Source of the DNA: Humibacter sp. RRB41
Lineage (GTDB): Bacteria > Actinomycetota > Actinomycetes > Actinomycetales > Microbacteriaceae
Assembly (NCBI RefSeq): GCF_022761015.1
Contig: NZ_JAKWJQ010000002.1
Coordinates: forward strand, 372,001-436,000
DNA length: 64,000 bases
Direction: 5' to 3'
Below the pieces are notes generated by a model, which was not told where the DNA came from, ran no database searches, and saw only the letters and a program-made list of their open reading frames with translations. Position numbers and translations under genes: made by a program. This document shows positions 27,717-37,764 of this stretch, piece after piece; position 1 is the first letter of the stretch; every line of letters starts with the position of its first letter.

Positions 27717-27745
27717 AGTTTGCATCAGGAGCCTTGGAATAGCAA
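27717..27745 (-). promoter_or_regulatory. Candidate promoter of the DUF4193 gene
   Basis: On the minus strand TTGCTA (27745-27740) and CAAACT (27722-27717) are separated by 17 bp, about 47 bp before the start codon. The match to consensus is moderate. Confidence 0.35.
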
Positions 27746-27883
27746 ACAAGCCACGGCGTCCACTCAGACTTTGCTGTTGCGCTGTCGATCAACTTGCGGC
27801 GCGCCCCGTTTATTCCCAGGCAATCGACCTGCCGCGTGGCAAGGTTGACGTCGAACGCAACCAGGTCGAAAGAGGCGTTTCGC

Positions 27884-28936
27884 ATGCAGGATTTGAAGGT
27901 CATCGGCGTCGAGAACGGCGCCTTGCTCGCCGCGAACGACAGCGGTGAGCGGTTCCGCATCGCCATCGATGAAATGTTGCAGTCGAGGCTGCGCCAGATC
28001 AGACCCGAGCCGATGACGGGACCGAAGGTCTCGCCTCGCGAGATCCAGGCTCACATCAGGTCCGGTCTCTCAGCCGAAGAGGTGGCAGAGCTCACAGGAG
28101 CGGCAATCGGCTATGTCGAGCGCTTCGAGGGTCCGATCGTCGCCGAGCGCGAGCACATCGTCGCGTCGGCGCTCTCGGTACCCGTACGCACCGGGGCCGA
28201 CATCGATCCGCTCAGCGAGGGCGACACGTTCGGCTCCGTGATCAGGGAACGACTCGCGTCACTGGGAGCGACAGGCGAGCGTTGGACCAGCTGGAAGGAA
28301 TCGGAGGGAGGCTGGGTCGTCAAGCTCAGCTTCGCTTCCGACGACGTGGATCACGACGCCCGCTGGGCCTTCGAACCACGAAAGCTCACCTTGGCTCCGG
28401 CGAACGCCGATGCCCATACCCTGTCTCAACAGGGCGAGCTGCAGACCGGCCTGATTCCACGCCTGCGTGCCGTCGCCCCGGTCGTGCCGGTTCCTGACGA
28501 GTCGCGCTTCGACAGCGGAGCATTCACGTTCGACGACACCCCGGCCGCAGCTCGCGCCGAGTCGTCGGTCGGACGCGCGCCGCAGACCGCGAACAATTCG
28601 ATCGCAGTGCAGGCGATCAAGCGAGCCGACGATGACGAGCCGCGTGATATGCACCAGACGGCAGACCTGCTCGAGGCGCTCCGCAAGCGACGCGGGGAGC
28701 GCGAGGCGGCTGGGCTCCGGGATTCTCAGCCGCAGGCGGTCGACGTTCCGCTCGACACCTTCGACACCACGGATGTCACGACGTCTGCCGAGACTCCCCC
28801 GTCGGTTCAGCCGGCAGCGCCCGTCGAGCGCGGCAACAGCACCGGTCCGGTTCGCGGCGCGAAGCGTGGACGCAAATCGATGCCGAGCTGGGATGAGATC
28901 GTGTTCGGTGCGCGCACAGACGACGACCTGGCCTGA
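27884..28936 (+). CDS. sepH: Septation protein SepH
   Basis: A 350-aa FtsZ-interacting division protein of actinobacteria; in Streptomyces SepH stimulates FtsZ assembly. The conserved N-terminal DUF3071 domain has MQDLKVIGVENGALLAAND, the helix-turn-helix-like block SPREIQAHIRSGLSAEEVAELTG (residues about 52-74) and WTSWKESEGGWVVKLSF. The rest is disordered, ending in the conserved KRGRKSMPSWDEIVFGAR. Start ATG 27884 follows AAAGAGG. Confidence 0.93.
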   Translation: MQDLKVIGVENGALLAANDSGERFRIAIDEMLQSRLRQIRPEPMTGPKVSPREIQAHIRSGLSAEEVAELTGAAIGYVERFEGPIVAEREHIVASALSVPVRTGADIDPLSEGDTFGSVIRERLASLGATGERWTSWKESEGGWVVKLSFASDDVDHDARWAFEPRKLTLAPANADAHTLSQQGELQTGLIPRLRAVAPVVPVPDESRFDSGAFTFDDTPAAARAESSVGRAPQTANNSIAVQAIKRADDDEPRDMHQTADLLEALRKRRGEREAAGLRDSQPQAVDVPLDTFDTTDVTTSAETPPSVQPAAPVERGNSTGPVRGAKRGRKSMPSWDEIVFGARTDDDLA

Positions 28937-28963
28937 GCCGACCGATCACGAGGCATCCGCCAG

Positions 28964-30100
28964 CTATTCGAACGCGCCGAGTCTGATCAGAGGAACCTTC
29001 TGTTCCTCAGGGCTGAACGAGCCGTGCTGGCCGACCATCGTCCTGCTCCTCATGCCCTCCGGTGACGAGTCGTAGTAGGCGATTCTGGCGCGTGCGGCCA
29101 CCAGCACGTCACCGATGCGTGGTGCAACCTGAATGTCAACCGTCGGCCCGAACCATCCGGCCTCGATCGCTTCCGATCGAGTCGCCACCCAGGCACGGTG
29201 CCCCTCGGCCTCCCGCCATGATGCGGCGAGCATCTCGCGGCCGTCCGCGTCAGCATCGCGATCGAGGTACAGCTGCAGCATCCGCGGCTCTCCCCCAACC
29301 CGTTGGACACCTGCCGTGAGCTCTGGCGCAGTATCGAAAAGCACATGCGAGGCCTGCGGTACGTCGAGGATGCCGTGGTCAGCCGTCACTAAAGCGCCCT
29401 CGTCCGCCCTGAGTGAGCGGGCGAGCGTCGACATGACGGAGTCCAGCTGTTCGAGTGCGACGAGCCAGGCATCCGATTCCGAACCCTGCGCGTGGGCGAC
29501 GACGTCGAGCTCGGGAACGTAGAGGTAGACCACCTGACGTCCGCCACGGTCGAACAGGTCGCGCACCAGTTCAACGCGACGCTGCATGCTGTTCGCACCG
29601 ACGTACTCGGCACCGCGCAGTGAGGCTGCCGTGAACGACGAGGAGCTGTACCGTTCGGGACCGATGGCGTAGGCGGCGACACCCTGCGCCGTTGCACGCT
29701 GGAAGACCGTCTCGCAGCGCTGCCAGGTCGCAGGGTCCGGATCACCGTTCCAACCGCTGAGGTGATTGAAGACGCGGCCGGTGCGCGGGTCGCGCGCTCG
29801 ATAGCCGATGATTCCGTGCTCCCCAGGCATGCGTCCGGTGCAGAGGGTGGTGATCGCCGCGGCAGTCGTGGTCGGCGAGCCGCTCGTGATGGTCGTCGCC
29901 TTGGTCAATCGTGGAGCGAGGAATCTCGCGTGGCCGGAGCGTGCCCGAAGCGCGTGCGAACCGAGTCCGTCCACTACCACCACAACGGTCCGTGAAACCT
30001 CGGGGAGGTCGATCGCACCCCGAGCACCAGTGACCGTCGCGAGGCAACTGGTGAGAACGTCGGCCAGGCTCGCCGACGTCGAGAATCCGGCCGGTAGCAT
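28964..30100 (-). CDS. Alkaline-phosphatase superfamily phosphodiesterase
   Basis: A 378-aa enzyme of the type I phosphodiesterase/nucleotide pyrophosphatase group. Metal and nucleophile sites are visible as VVVVVDGLG, SPTTTAAAITTLCTGRMPGEHGIIGY, VPELDVVAHAQG and VTADHG. There is no signal peptide, so it acts in the cytoplasm; the substrate is unknown. I chose ATG 30100 because longer frames run through the divergent parC start; a GGGGA element precedes it. It is divergent from parC across 97 bp. Confidence 0.9.
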   Translation of the reverse strand: MLPAGFSTSASLADVLTSCLATVTGARGAIDLPEVSRTVVVVVDGLGSHALRARSGHARFLAPRLTKATTITSGSPTTTAAAITTLCTGRMPGEHGIIGYRARDPRTGRVFNHLSGWNGDPDPATWQRCETVFQRATAQGVAAYAIGPERYSSSSFTAASLRGAEYVGANSMQRRVELVRDLFDRGGRQVVYLYVPELDVVAHAQGSESDAWLVALEQLDSVMSTLARSLRADEGALVTADHGILDVPQASHVLFDTAPELTAGVQRVGGEPRMLQLYLDRDADADGREMLAASWREAEGHRAWVATRSEAIEAGWFGPTVDIQVAPRIGDVLVAARARIAYYDSSPEGMRSRTMVGQHGSFSPEEQKVPLIRLGAFE

Positions 30101-30197
30101 TGTCCCCACCCGGCCAGTCTGACATACCCGAGAACGCCGGAATCGTATCCACCGGGAGCGTGGCAGACCGCGCGATTCGCCCCACGAGATTGCACGA

Positions 30198-32690
30198 ATG
30201 AGTCCAGCAGACAACCGCAGATCAAGCCGCATTCCCGCCCCAGAACAGGCGACGCCGGAGCGCATCGAGGACATCGACGTCTCGGCCGAGATGCAGAGTT
30301 CGTACCTCGAGTACGCGTACTCGGTCATCTACTCGAGGGCACTGCCCGACGCCAGGGATGGGCTCAAGCCGGTGCAGCGGCGCATCCTCTACCAGATGAG
30401 CGAGATGGGTCTTCGCCCGGAGCGCGCTCACGTCAAGTCGGCACGCGTCACCGGTGAGGTGATGGGCAAACTGCACCCGCATGGCGATTCGGCGATCTAC
30501 GACGCCCTGGTGCGCATGGCTCAGGATTTCACGCTGCGTCTTCCGCTGATCGATGGGCACGGCAACTTCGGCTCGCTCGACGACGGTCCGGCCGCTGCAC
30601 GATACACCGAGGTGCGCCTCGCACCCGTCGCCCTCACGATGACGAACGGCATCGACGAGGACGAGGTCGACTTCGTTCCGAACTACGACAACCAGCTGAT
30701 GCAGCCCGATGTGCTGCCGTCGGCCATTCCGAACCTCCTGGTGAACGGTGCCAGCGGTATCGCCGTCGGCATGGCGACGAACATGGCACCGCACAACCTC
30801 GTCGAGGTGGTCGGGGCGGCGCGGCACTTGCTCGACAACCCCGAGGCATCCCTCGACGAGTTGATGGAGTTCGTGCCCGGCCCCGACCTGCCGGGCGGCG
30901 GCATCATCGTCGGCCTCGACGGCGTGAAGGATGCCTACGCCACCGGCCGCGGCACGTTCCGCACCCGCGCCAAGGTCACGGTCGAACCGATCACTGCGCG
31001 CAAGACGGGGCTCGTCGTCAGCGAGCTCCCGTACCTGGTCGGTCCCGAAAAGGTGATCGAGAAGATCAAGGACGGCGTCAACGCCAAGAAGCTCGCCGGA
31101 ATCTCCGACGTCACCGATCTGAGCGACCGCAGTCGCGGCCTTCGTCTGGTCATCGGCATCAAGACGGGTTTCAGTCCCCAGGCCGTGCTCGAGCAGCTCT
31201 ATCGGTACACCCCCCTCGAAGACGGCTTCTCGATCAACAACGTCGCCCTCGTCGACGGCAACCCGCGCACGCTGGGCCTGCGCGAACTTCTCTCGGTCTA
31301 CCTCGATCATCGCGTCAACGTCGTCACACGGCGATCCAGGTACCGCCTGGACCGCAAGCGCGAACGGCTGCACCTCGTCGAGGGCTTGCTGGTCGCGATC
31401 CTGGACATCGACGAGGTCATCCAGGTCATCCGCACGAGCGACGACAGCGAGCAGGCCCGATCTCGCCTCATGCAGGTCTTCGACCTCAGCCAGGTGCAGT
31501 CGGAGTACATCCTCGAACTGCGTCTGCGCCGTCTGACGAAGTTCTCACGCATCGAGCTCGAAGCAGAACGCGACACGTTGATGGCAGAGATCGCGGAGCT
31601 GGAGCAGATTCTGGCGAGCGAGGACCGCATCAGGGATGTCGTCTCACGGGAGCTCGACGACGTCGCCGAGAGATTCGGAACACCGCGACGCACACTTCTC
31701 ACCTCGGCGAAGCCCTCACGGGCGACGACGGGGAGTAAGGCCCAACAGGCACTCGAGGTCGCGGATGTTCCGTGCCGCGTCTACCTGTCCGTCACAGGAC
31801 GCCTCGTGCGAGTGGATCTGGAGCCCGACGCAGAGGGGAACACGCCGCGTATCACTCCCCCGGCGCGCCGCAGCAAGCACGACGCGATCGCGTCGTCGGT
31901 GGCGACTACCAGCCGCACCGAGATCGGCGCGGTGACGAGTCACGGACGCATCGTGCGGTTCACCCCCGTTGACCTGCCGGCCGTGCCCGCCAACGCCGTT
32001 CAACCGGCCGCCGGCGCGCGTTCGTCGGACTACATCGGGCTGACGGACAAGAGTGAGCGGGTGCTCGCGCTCGTGACATCGGACTCCGCCGTCCCGCTGA
32101 CGCTCGGCACAGCGCAGGGGGTCGTGAAGCGGCTCACAGCAGGCGACTGGGCCAACCGCCCCGACTTCGAGGTGATCGCCCTGAAGCCGGGAGACTCCGT
32201 GGTCGGTGCGTGCGAGGCATCCGACGACGATGAGGTGGTCTTCGTCACGACGGATGCCCAGCTGTTGCGCTTCGCCGCCTCTTCGGTACGCCCTCAGGGC
32301 AGGGGTGCTGGCGGCATGGCGGGCGTCAAGCTTGCCACCGGTGCTACGGCGTTGTTCTTCGGCGTCGTGGCCGCCGGCTTCGCGGGTGAAGCTGTGGTGG
32401 TCACGATCGCGACGAGCGAGAACACTCTGGCGGGCACGAATCCGGGGTCGGGCAAGGTGTCGACGTTCGACGAGTTCCCCTCGAAGGGGCGCGCGACCGG
32501 CGGGATCCGCGCCCAGCGCTTCTTGAAGGGCGAAGACGAGCTGGCGCTTGCGTGGGTCGGAGTCTCCCCTGCGCTGGCCGTCGCCTCGGATGGCGCCGTG
32601 CGAGCGCTTCCGGAGACCGGCGCGAAGCGCGATGCCTCCGGTCAGCCACTGGACGGCGTCATCGCTGCGGTCGGTCGGCAGGTCGGCTGA
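30198..32690 (+). CDS. parC: DNA topoisomerase IV subunit A (GyrA/ParC family)
   Basis: An 830-aa type IIA topoisomerase breakage-reunion subunit. The quinolone-resistance region [15 protein letters not shown] and the active-site tyrosine in [11 protein letters not shown] are present, followed by the coiled-coil gate and a C-terminal beta-propeller-like domain. Instead of the GyrA box QRRGGKG there is QGRGAGG at the expected place. Together with the convergent parE-type gene this suggests a second type IIA enzyme (topoisomerase IV) besides gyrase; the gyrase genes are outside the window. Confidence 0.92.
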   Translation: MSPADNRRSSRIPAPEQATPERIEDIDVSAEMQSSYLEYAYSVIYSRALPDARDGLKPVQRRILYQMSEMGLRPERAHVKSARVTGEVMGKLHPHGDSAIYDALVRMAQDFTLRLPLIDGHGNFGSLDDGPAAARYTEVRLAPVALTMTNGIDEDEVDFVPNYDNQLMQPDVLPSAIPNLLVNGASGIAVGMATNMAPHNLVEVVGAARHLLDNPEASLDELMEFVPGPDLPGGGIIVGLDGVKDAYATGRGTFRTRAKVTVEPITARKTGLVVSELPYLVGPEKVIEKIKDGVNAKKLAGISDVTDLSDRSRGLRLVIGIKTGFSPQAVLEQLYRYTPLEDGFSINNVALVDGNPRTLGLRELLSVYLDHRVNVVTRRSRYRLDRKRERLHLVEGLLVAILDIDEVIQVIRTSDDSEQARSRLMQVFDLSQVQSEYILELRLRRLTKFSRIELEAERDTLMAEIAELEQILASEDRIRDVVSRELDDVAERFGTPRRTLLTSAKPSRATTGSKAQQALEVADVPCRVYLSVTGRLVRVDLEPDAEGNTPRITPPARRSKHDAIASSVATTSRTEIGAVTSHGRIVRFTPVDLPAVPANAVQPAAGARSSDYIGLTDKSERVLALVTSDSAVPLTLGTAQGVVKRLTAGDWANRPDFEVIALKPGDSVVGACEASDDDEVVFVTTDAQLLRFAASSVRPQGRGAGGMAGVKLATGATALFFGVVAAGFAGEAVVVTIATSENTLAGTNPGSGKVSTFDEFPSKGRATGGIRAQRFLKGEDELALAWVGVSPALAVASDGAVRALPETGAKRDASGQPLDGVIAAVGRQVG

Positions 32691-32716
32691 GCCGTCGGCT
32701 CGCTGCGGAACGGACG

Positions 32717-34801
32717 TCAGGCGTCGATACGGTCGCGACTGAGCTGGTCGCTGCCGGAGATGATGAACTCCTTGCGCGGCGCGACGTCGTTGCCCATCAG
32801 TACCTCGAAGACCTCGGCGGCCCGCTCGGCGTCGTCGACCTTGACCCTGCGCAGCAGTCGGTGAGTTCGGTCCATCGTCGTAGTGGCGAGCTGGTCGGCA
32901 TCCATTTCGCCGAGACCCTTATAGCGCTGCGGCGGTTCCTGCCAGCGCCGGCCGGACTTCTTGAGGTTGCCGAGCACGGCGTGCAACTCCTGGTCGGAGT
33001 ACGTGTAGATCGTCTCGTTCGGCTTCGACCCAGGGTTGATCGCGATCACCCTGTGCAGCGGGGGAACCGCGGCGAAGACCCGTCCAGCCTCGATCATCGG
33101 CCGCATGTACCGGAAGAACAGGGTGAGCAGCAGCGTGCGGATGTGCGCGCCGTCGACATCGGCATCGCTCATGATGATGACCTTGCCGTAGCGGGCCGAA
33201 GCGAGGTCGAACGTGCGACCGGAGCCGGCGCCGATCACCTGGATGATCGAAGCGCACTCGGCATTGCTGAGCATGTCGGAGACTGATGCCTTCTGCACGT
33301 TCAGGATCTTGCCGCGAATCGGCAGGAGCGCCTGGTGTTCGCTGTCCCTGGCGCGACGCGCAGTGCCGAGGGCGGAGTCGCCCTCGACGATGAACAACTC
33401 GCTGTGGGCGACGTCGGTCGAACGGCAGTCAACGAGCTTCGGCGGCAGCGAGGATGTCTCGAGCGCGTTCTTTCGGCGCTGGGTCTCCTTGTGGGCGCGC
33501 GCCGAGATGCGCGACTTCATCTCTGAGACGACCTTGTCCAGAAGCAGAGCCGACTGCGCCTTGTCATCGCGCTTGGTCGAGGAGAAGCGAGCGGCGAGAC
33601 TGTCGGACACCACCTTGGAGACGATGGCACGCACTGCCGGGGTGCCGAGCACCTCCTTGGTCTGACCCTCGAACTGCGGCTCGGGGAGGCGCACCGTGAG
33701 CACGCCGGTCAGCCCGGCGAGGATGTCATCCTTCTCGAGCTTCTCATTGGCCGTCACCTTCAGACGACGCGCGTTCTGCTCCACCTGCTGACGGAAGAAC
33801 TTCATCACGCCCTGGTCGAAGCCGGCCTGGTGGCTGCCGCCTTTCGGCGTCGAGATGATGTTCACGAAGCTTCTGAGCACTGTGTCGTAGCCAGTGCCCC
33901 ACCGCAGAGCGATATCGACCTCGCACTCCCTGTTCACCTCGGTGGGGACCATGGCCCCTGAGCCGTTGAGCACGGGGACGGTCTCGACGAACGACCCGGT
34001 GCCGGTGAGTCGCCAGGTCTCGGTGATCGCCGAGTCGGGGGCCAGGTAGTCGGCGAACTCGCTGATGCCGCCCTCGTACGTGAAGTCGGTCTGCTCGGCG
34101 GCGTCCCCACGCGCGTCCGTGATCGCGATCGTGAGGCCGGGAACGAGGAACGCCGTCTGCCTGGCCCTCCCGATCAGGTCGTCGGCACTGAACTCGACGT
34201 TCTTGCCGAAGATCTGCTGGTCGGCCCAGTAACGGATGCGCGTGCCCGTGACACCCTTCGCCACCTTTCCGACAACCCGCAACTCGCTTCCGGACGAGAA
34301 CGGATGGAACGGCGAGTCGGGAGCCGGATCTCCGGCATCGTCGAACACCCCCGGCTCGCCGCGATGGAACGACATCGCCCAGGTCTTGCCGTTTCGATCG
34401 ACTTCCACGTCGAGGCGTTCGGACAGGGCGTTGACGACGGATGCGCCGACGCCGTGGAGCCCGCCGGACGACGAGTAGGAGCCTGAGCCGAACTTTCCGC
34501 CGGCGTGCAGCTTCGTGAAGACCACTTCGACGCCCGTCAGCCCGGTCTTGGGTTCGATGTCGACGGGGATGCCTCGCGCGCTGTCACGCACCTCGACGCT
34601 GTCGTCGGGGTGGAGCACCACGTCGATGCCGGTTCCGAATCCGGCGAGGGCCTCGTCGACGGAGTTGTCGATGATCTCCCAGAGGCAGTGCATGAGACCG
34701 CGGGCGTCCGTCGACCCGATGTACATGCCGGGGCGCTTTCGCACCGCCTCCAGTCCCTCGAGCACCGAGAGGTGTCTGGCGGAGTAATCGTTCGTCGCCA
34801 C
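32717..34801 (-). CDS. parE: DNA topoisomerase IV subunit B (GyrB/ParE family)
   Basis: A 694-aa ATPase subunit of a type IIA topoisomerase. GHKL motifs are EIIDNSVDEAL, DSARGIPVD and SSGGLHGVGASVVNALS; the TOPRIM domain has FIVEGDSA and IIMSDADVDGAHIRTLLL. Start GTG 34801 (VATNDYSARHLSVLEGL) has GGAGA about 6 nt upstream. It is convergent with the ParC-type gene 26 bp away rather than in an operon with it. At 694 aa without the insert of proteobacterial GyrB it fits ParE or a short GyrB. Confidence 0.92.
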   Translation of the reverse strand: MATNDYSARHLSVLEGLEAVRKRPGMYIGSTDARGLMHCLWEIIDNSVDEALAGFGTGIDVVLHPDDSVEVRDSARGIPVDIEPKTGLTGVEVVFTKLHAGGKFGSGSYSSSGGLHGVGASVVNALSERLDVEVDRNGKTWAMSFHRGEPGVFDDAGDPAPDSPFHPFSSGSELRVVGKVAKGVTGTRIRYWADQQIFGKNVEFSADDLIGRARQTAFLVPGLTIAITDARGDAAEQTDFTYEGGISEFADYLAPDSAITETWRLTGTGSFVETVPVLNGSGAMVPTEVNRECEVDIALRWGTGYDTVLRSFVNIISTPKGGSHQAGFDQGVMKFFRQQVEQNARRLKVTANEKLEKDDILAGLTGVLTVRLPEPQFEGQTKEVLGTPAVRAIVSKVVSDSLAARFSSTKRDDKAQSALLLDKVVSEMKSRISARAHKETQRRKNALETSSLPPKLVDCRSTDVAHSELFIVEGDSALGTARRARDSEHQALLPIRGKILNVQKASVSDMLSNAECASIIQVIGAGSGRTFDLASARYGKVIIMSDADVDGAHIRTLLLTLFFRYMRPMIEAGRVFAAVPPLHRVIAINPGSKPNETIYTYSDQELHAVLGNLKKSGRRWQEPPQRYKGLGEMDADQLATTTMDRTHRLLRRVKVDDAERAAEVFEVLMGNDVAPRKEFIISGSDQLSRDRIDA

Positions 34802-35069
34802 GCGAGTCTCCAGTCGTCGTCCGGCCCGTCTCTCTCGCCCAACGGCGCGACCTGGTCCGGACGTGCGCACCGAGAAGGAATCGGGCGTCTTTCAGACTAT
34901 CCGGCGGGCACCGCGGTCTCGTGCACCGACACCCGTTGGTGGACAGCGTGCCCCGATCGCCCTACGCGTACAGCGAAATGCAGTGGAATCGGGCATGCTC
35001 CCGGCGTCGACGTGCTTGTATTGGTGGCAACCACCCGCAAGGGTTCGGGCCTTCAGAAAGGAGCTCAGC

Positions 35070-35312
35070 ATGTCGAATTACGCAGGCCAAGTCGCCACCC
35101 CCGGTGCCGACGAGCTCCCCTCCGGCCCCACGTTGACGGCGGCAGACCGTTGTGACGCGTGCGGCGCCCAGGCCTATGTGCGTGTGACAGTGAACGACAG
35201 CGAGTTGCTGTTCTGCGCTCACCACGCCAAGAAGCACCACGAGAAGCTCTCCAGCATCGCTACGAGCTGGCACGACGAGACCGCGCGGCTGTTCGAAGAT
35301 CAGCGCGCCTGA
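35070..35312 (+). CDS. Small actinobacterial protein with Cys/His cluster (DUF7455-like)
   Basis: An 80-aa protein with RCDACGAQAYVRV and LLFCAHHAKKH, so the residues C-x2-C and C-x-HH could bind a metal. This small family is widespread in actinobacteria and is often found close to the primary sigma factor and topoisomerase genes, as here. Function unknown. Start ATG 35070 follows AAAGGAG. It is terminated by the hairpin at 35331-35360. Confidence 0.88.
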   Translation: MSNYAGQVATPGADELPSGPTLTAADRCDACGAQAYVRVTVNDSELLFCAHHAKKHHEKLSSIATSWHDETARLFEDQRA

Positions 35313-35330
35313 GAATCGCCGAAATGTGAA

Positions 35331-35360
35331 GAACGGTCCGTGGAATTCCACGGGCCGTTC
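35331..35360. terminator. Bidirectional terminator
   Basis: A 15-bp stem without a separate loop (GAACGGTCCGTGGAA with TTCCACGGGCCGTTC, one T-G wobble) is followed by TTT on the plus strand. It sits between the small Cys/His protein gene and the end of the ATP-grasp gene on the other strand. Confidence 0.75.
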
Positions 35361-35369
35361 TTTCGTGCC

Positions 35370-36401
35370 TCAGAAGTGCATCAGCTCACGGAACCGCGGC
35401 AACGAGCCCGTGCGCACGCCTGTCGCACTCGGCTTGTTCTCGTAGGCGCCGGGCATCCAGTTGCCTTCGACGATGATGGGACCGCTCGGTGTGACGACGA
35501 CGTCCCAGCCGATGTATCGGATCTCGGGAACCACGCCGCTGACCTCGGTGGCGAGAGCGAGCACGGCGTCGGCCATCGGAAGCGTGAAGTCGACGATCGA
35601 CCTCCCCGTCCCCGGGTGGTTGGCATAGATGTGCTGGTGGGAGCCGTAGCCGGGGCCCTTCGACGCGCCGTGCTCGTCGAGAAGCGTGAAGAATCCGCCG
35701 AACGCCTGCTGGTCGCTTGCGCCCTTGCCCACACCGAACTTCTGCGCGAATGACAGCAGGTGCACCTCGCCTGCGTCGTCAAGGAACGTCGTGACGCGCG
35801 TGGTGTTGACGATGTCGGGGCTGACGTCCGTGAGCGCCGGATGCTGCACGATGTACTCCTCGAGCAGGGTCTGCCCCTTTTCGATGAGTTCTACGCGGAA
35901 CGCAGCCCAGTCGTCGATCTCCCTCGCCTCGTACCGCGACACTCCGTATCCGGAGTTGCTCACGGGGACCTTTCCGATCACCACACCGTGGCCTGTCACG
36001 AACTCACGCAGTTCGTCGGTCGTCGTCGGCTCGACCTCGAACCACTCGCGGCCGAGGTAACGATCGAAGATTCGATTGAACTCGATCTTGTCTTCGAATC
36101 GGCCCCGGAAGTCTGCGTCGTCGTAGCGCAGCGCCAGGTGGTTGGAGATCGCGTTCGTCATGAAGGTCGCACGCTCGGCACGGGTCAGGATCGCGAAGTC
36201 CCAGTCGACGTAGTCTTGAAATCCTGTGTCGCGAAAGCCCGCGTACCAGAGCATGTCCGTGAACACGGCCGGGGCCCATTTGCTGTGCTGGACGCTCACC
36301 TCCCTCGACCGCCGCCAGACACTCGGCAGGTCGAGGGCGCGGAAACGTTCACCGAAGTACGCCAGCCTCGAGCGCAAGCTGAGGCTCTTGCGCTCGGCCA
36401 T
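35370..36401 (-). CDS. ATP-grasp ligase, sugar-transfer-associated family
   Basis: A 343-aa protein of the ATP-grasp superfamily (Pfam ATPgrasp_ST type). Visible marks are FVTGHGVVIGKVPVSNSGYG for the nucleotide loop (two overlapping blocks), LLEEYIVQHPAL, NTTRVTTF, and the metal-binding end IGWDVVVTPSGPIIVEGN. Such enzymes form amide or thioester bonds through an acyl phosphate; the partner substrates are not known for this family. Its ATG overlaps the aminotransferase stop by one base (TGATG). It is last of the sigA-linked unit, and I infer that it ligates a diamino acid or its derivative. Confidence 0.88.
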   Translation of the reverse strand: MAERKSLSLRSRLAYFGERFRALDLPSVWRRSREVSVQHSKWAPAVFTDMLWYAGFRDTGFQDYVDWDFAILTRAERATFMTNAISNHLALRYDDADFRGRFEDKIEFNRIFDRYLGREWFEVEPTTTDELREFVTGHGVVIGKVPVSNSGYGVSRYEAREIDDWAAFRVELIEKGQTLLEEYIVQHPALTDVSPDIVNTTRVTTFLDDAGEVHLLSFAQKFGVGKGASDQQAFGGFFTLLDEHGASKGPGYGSHQHIYANHPGTGRSIVDFTLPMADAVLALATEVSGVVPEIRYIGWDVVVTPSGPIIVEGNWMPGAYENKPSATGVRTGSLPRFRELMHF

Positions 36402-37669
36402 CAGGCGAGATTCGCGATCGTCGCGTCGACCGCGGCGTCGATGATGTCGAGCCCCTTGGTCAATGTGTCCTGCTCGTCGTCGACGATCGCAGGCATGAGT
36501 TTGAGCACCTCGCTGAAGGGTCCCGAGGTTTCCACGATGAGGCCGTTGGCGAACGACTCGCGCGAGACCGCCGTGGCGATGCCGGAGCCGGGTGCGCTCA
36601 CGAGTCCTTGAAGGAGCCCCCGTCCCCTCCGTGCGAGGTGCTCGGGGTGCTTCGCGACGATGCCGTCGAGTCGTTCGGCGACGATGCCCGCGCGGCGGTG
36701 GACGGCTCGCGAGAATTCCGGATCTCTCCAGTAGGTCTCGAGGGCGACGGCGGCACCGACGAAGGCGACGTTGTTACCTCTGAAAGTTCCGCTGTGCACT
36801 CCTGGCTGCCAGATGTCCAGTTCGGGCTTGAGCAGCACGAGCGACATCGGGAAGCCGTAGCCGGACAAGGACTTCGACAGCGTCACGATGTCGGGAACGA
36901 TGCCGGCTTCTTCGAAGCTGAAGAAGTCTCCGCTGCGGCCGATGCCGATCTGGATCTCGTCGACGATGAGCAGGATGCCCTTCTCGGCGCAGAGTGCCGC
37001 TAGCGCCCGGAGCCACTCGGCCCGGGCGACGTTGACGCCGCCCTCGCCCTGCACGGTCTCGACGATGACCGCTGCCGGGAAGTCGAGTCCGCTGCCCGGA
37101 TCATCCAGCAAGGTGCGCAACTGGGCGACAGTGTCGGTCGTCTGGTCGAAGTATCCGTCGTAAGGGTGGAAGGTCACGTCACCGAGAGAGACGCCGGCTG
37201 CTGCGCGGAACTTGTCGTTGGCCGTCGCAGCGAGTGCTCCGAGCGAAACGCCATGGAATCCATGGGTGAAGGCGATGACCGAACGCCGTCCCGTCACCTG
37301 ACGCGCCAGCTTGAGAGCCGCCTCGACCGCGTTGGCACCGGTCGGACCGGTGAAATGCAGTCGGTAAGCGAGATTCCTCGGCGTCAGGATGATGTCGCGG
37401 AACGACTCGAGGAAGCGCTTCTTCGCTCCCGTGGCCATGTCGAGCGAGTGCTGAATGTGATCGCCGGCGAGGTAGTCGATCACCTGTTCTTTGATGATCG
37501 GGTCGTTGTGCCCGTAATTCAGCGCCCCGGCACCGCAGAAGAAGTCGATGTACTCATTGCCGTCCTCGTCCCAGACCAGCGAGCCGCGCGCCCGGTCGAA
37601 GATCACCGGGAACGACCGGATGTAGCTCCTGACCTCTGATTCCAGTTCGGAGAAAACAGTGAGATCCAC
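36401..37669 (-). CDS. EctB-type diaminobutyrate--2-oxoglutarate aminotransferase
   Basis: A 422-aa class III PLP aminotransferase very similar in motif order to EctB, which makes L-2,4-diaminobutyrate from aspartate semialdehyde. Diagnostic blocks are ELESEVRSYIRSFP, FFCGAGALNYGHND, TGPTGANAVEAALKLAR, VDEIQIGIGRSG and TLSKSLSGYGFPM with the PLP lysine (SLSKS). Start GTG 37669 has AGGAAGG 7 nt upstream. There are no ectA or ectC genes; its neighbours are racemase-like and ligase genes. I infer diaminobutyrate supply for something other than ectoine, possibly peptidoglycan. Confidence 0.92.
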   Translation of the reverse strand: MDLTVFSELESEVRSYIRSFPVIFDRARGSLVWDEDGNEYIDFFCGAGALNYGHNDPIIKEQVIDYLAGDHIQHSLDMATGAKKRFLESFRDIILTPRNLAYRLHFTGPTGANAVEAALKLARQVTGRRSVIAFTHGFHGVSLGALAATANDKFRAAAGVSLGDVTFHPYDGYFDQTTDTVAQLRTLLDDPGSGLDFPAAVIVETVQGEGGVNVARAEWLRALAALCAEKGILLIVDEIQIGIGRSGDFFSFEEAGIVPDIVTLSKSLSGYGFPMSLVLLKPELDIWQPGVHSGTFRGNNVAFVGAAVALETYWRDPEFSRAVHRRAGIVAERLDGIVAKHPEHLARRGRGLLQGLVSAPGSGIATAVSRESFANGLIVETSGPFSEVLKLMPAIVDDEQDTLTKGLDIIDAAVDATIANLA

Positions 37670-37764
37670 GTATGCGCCTTCCTAGCATGGCAGGGGATTT
37701 TCGGCCGATGACCGGATCGCGGTTGGCCGCCCGCCAGTCTACCGGCGCAGGTTGTGCGGGGGGC

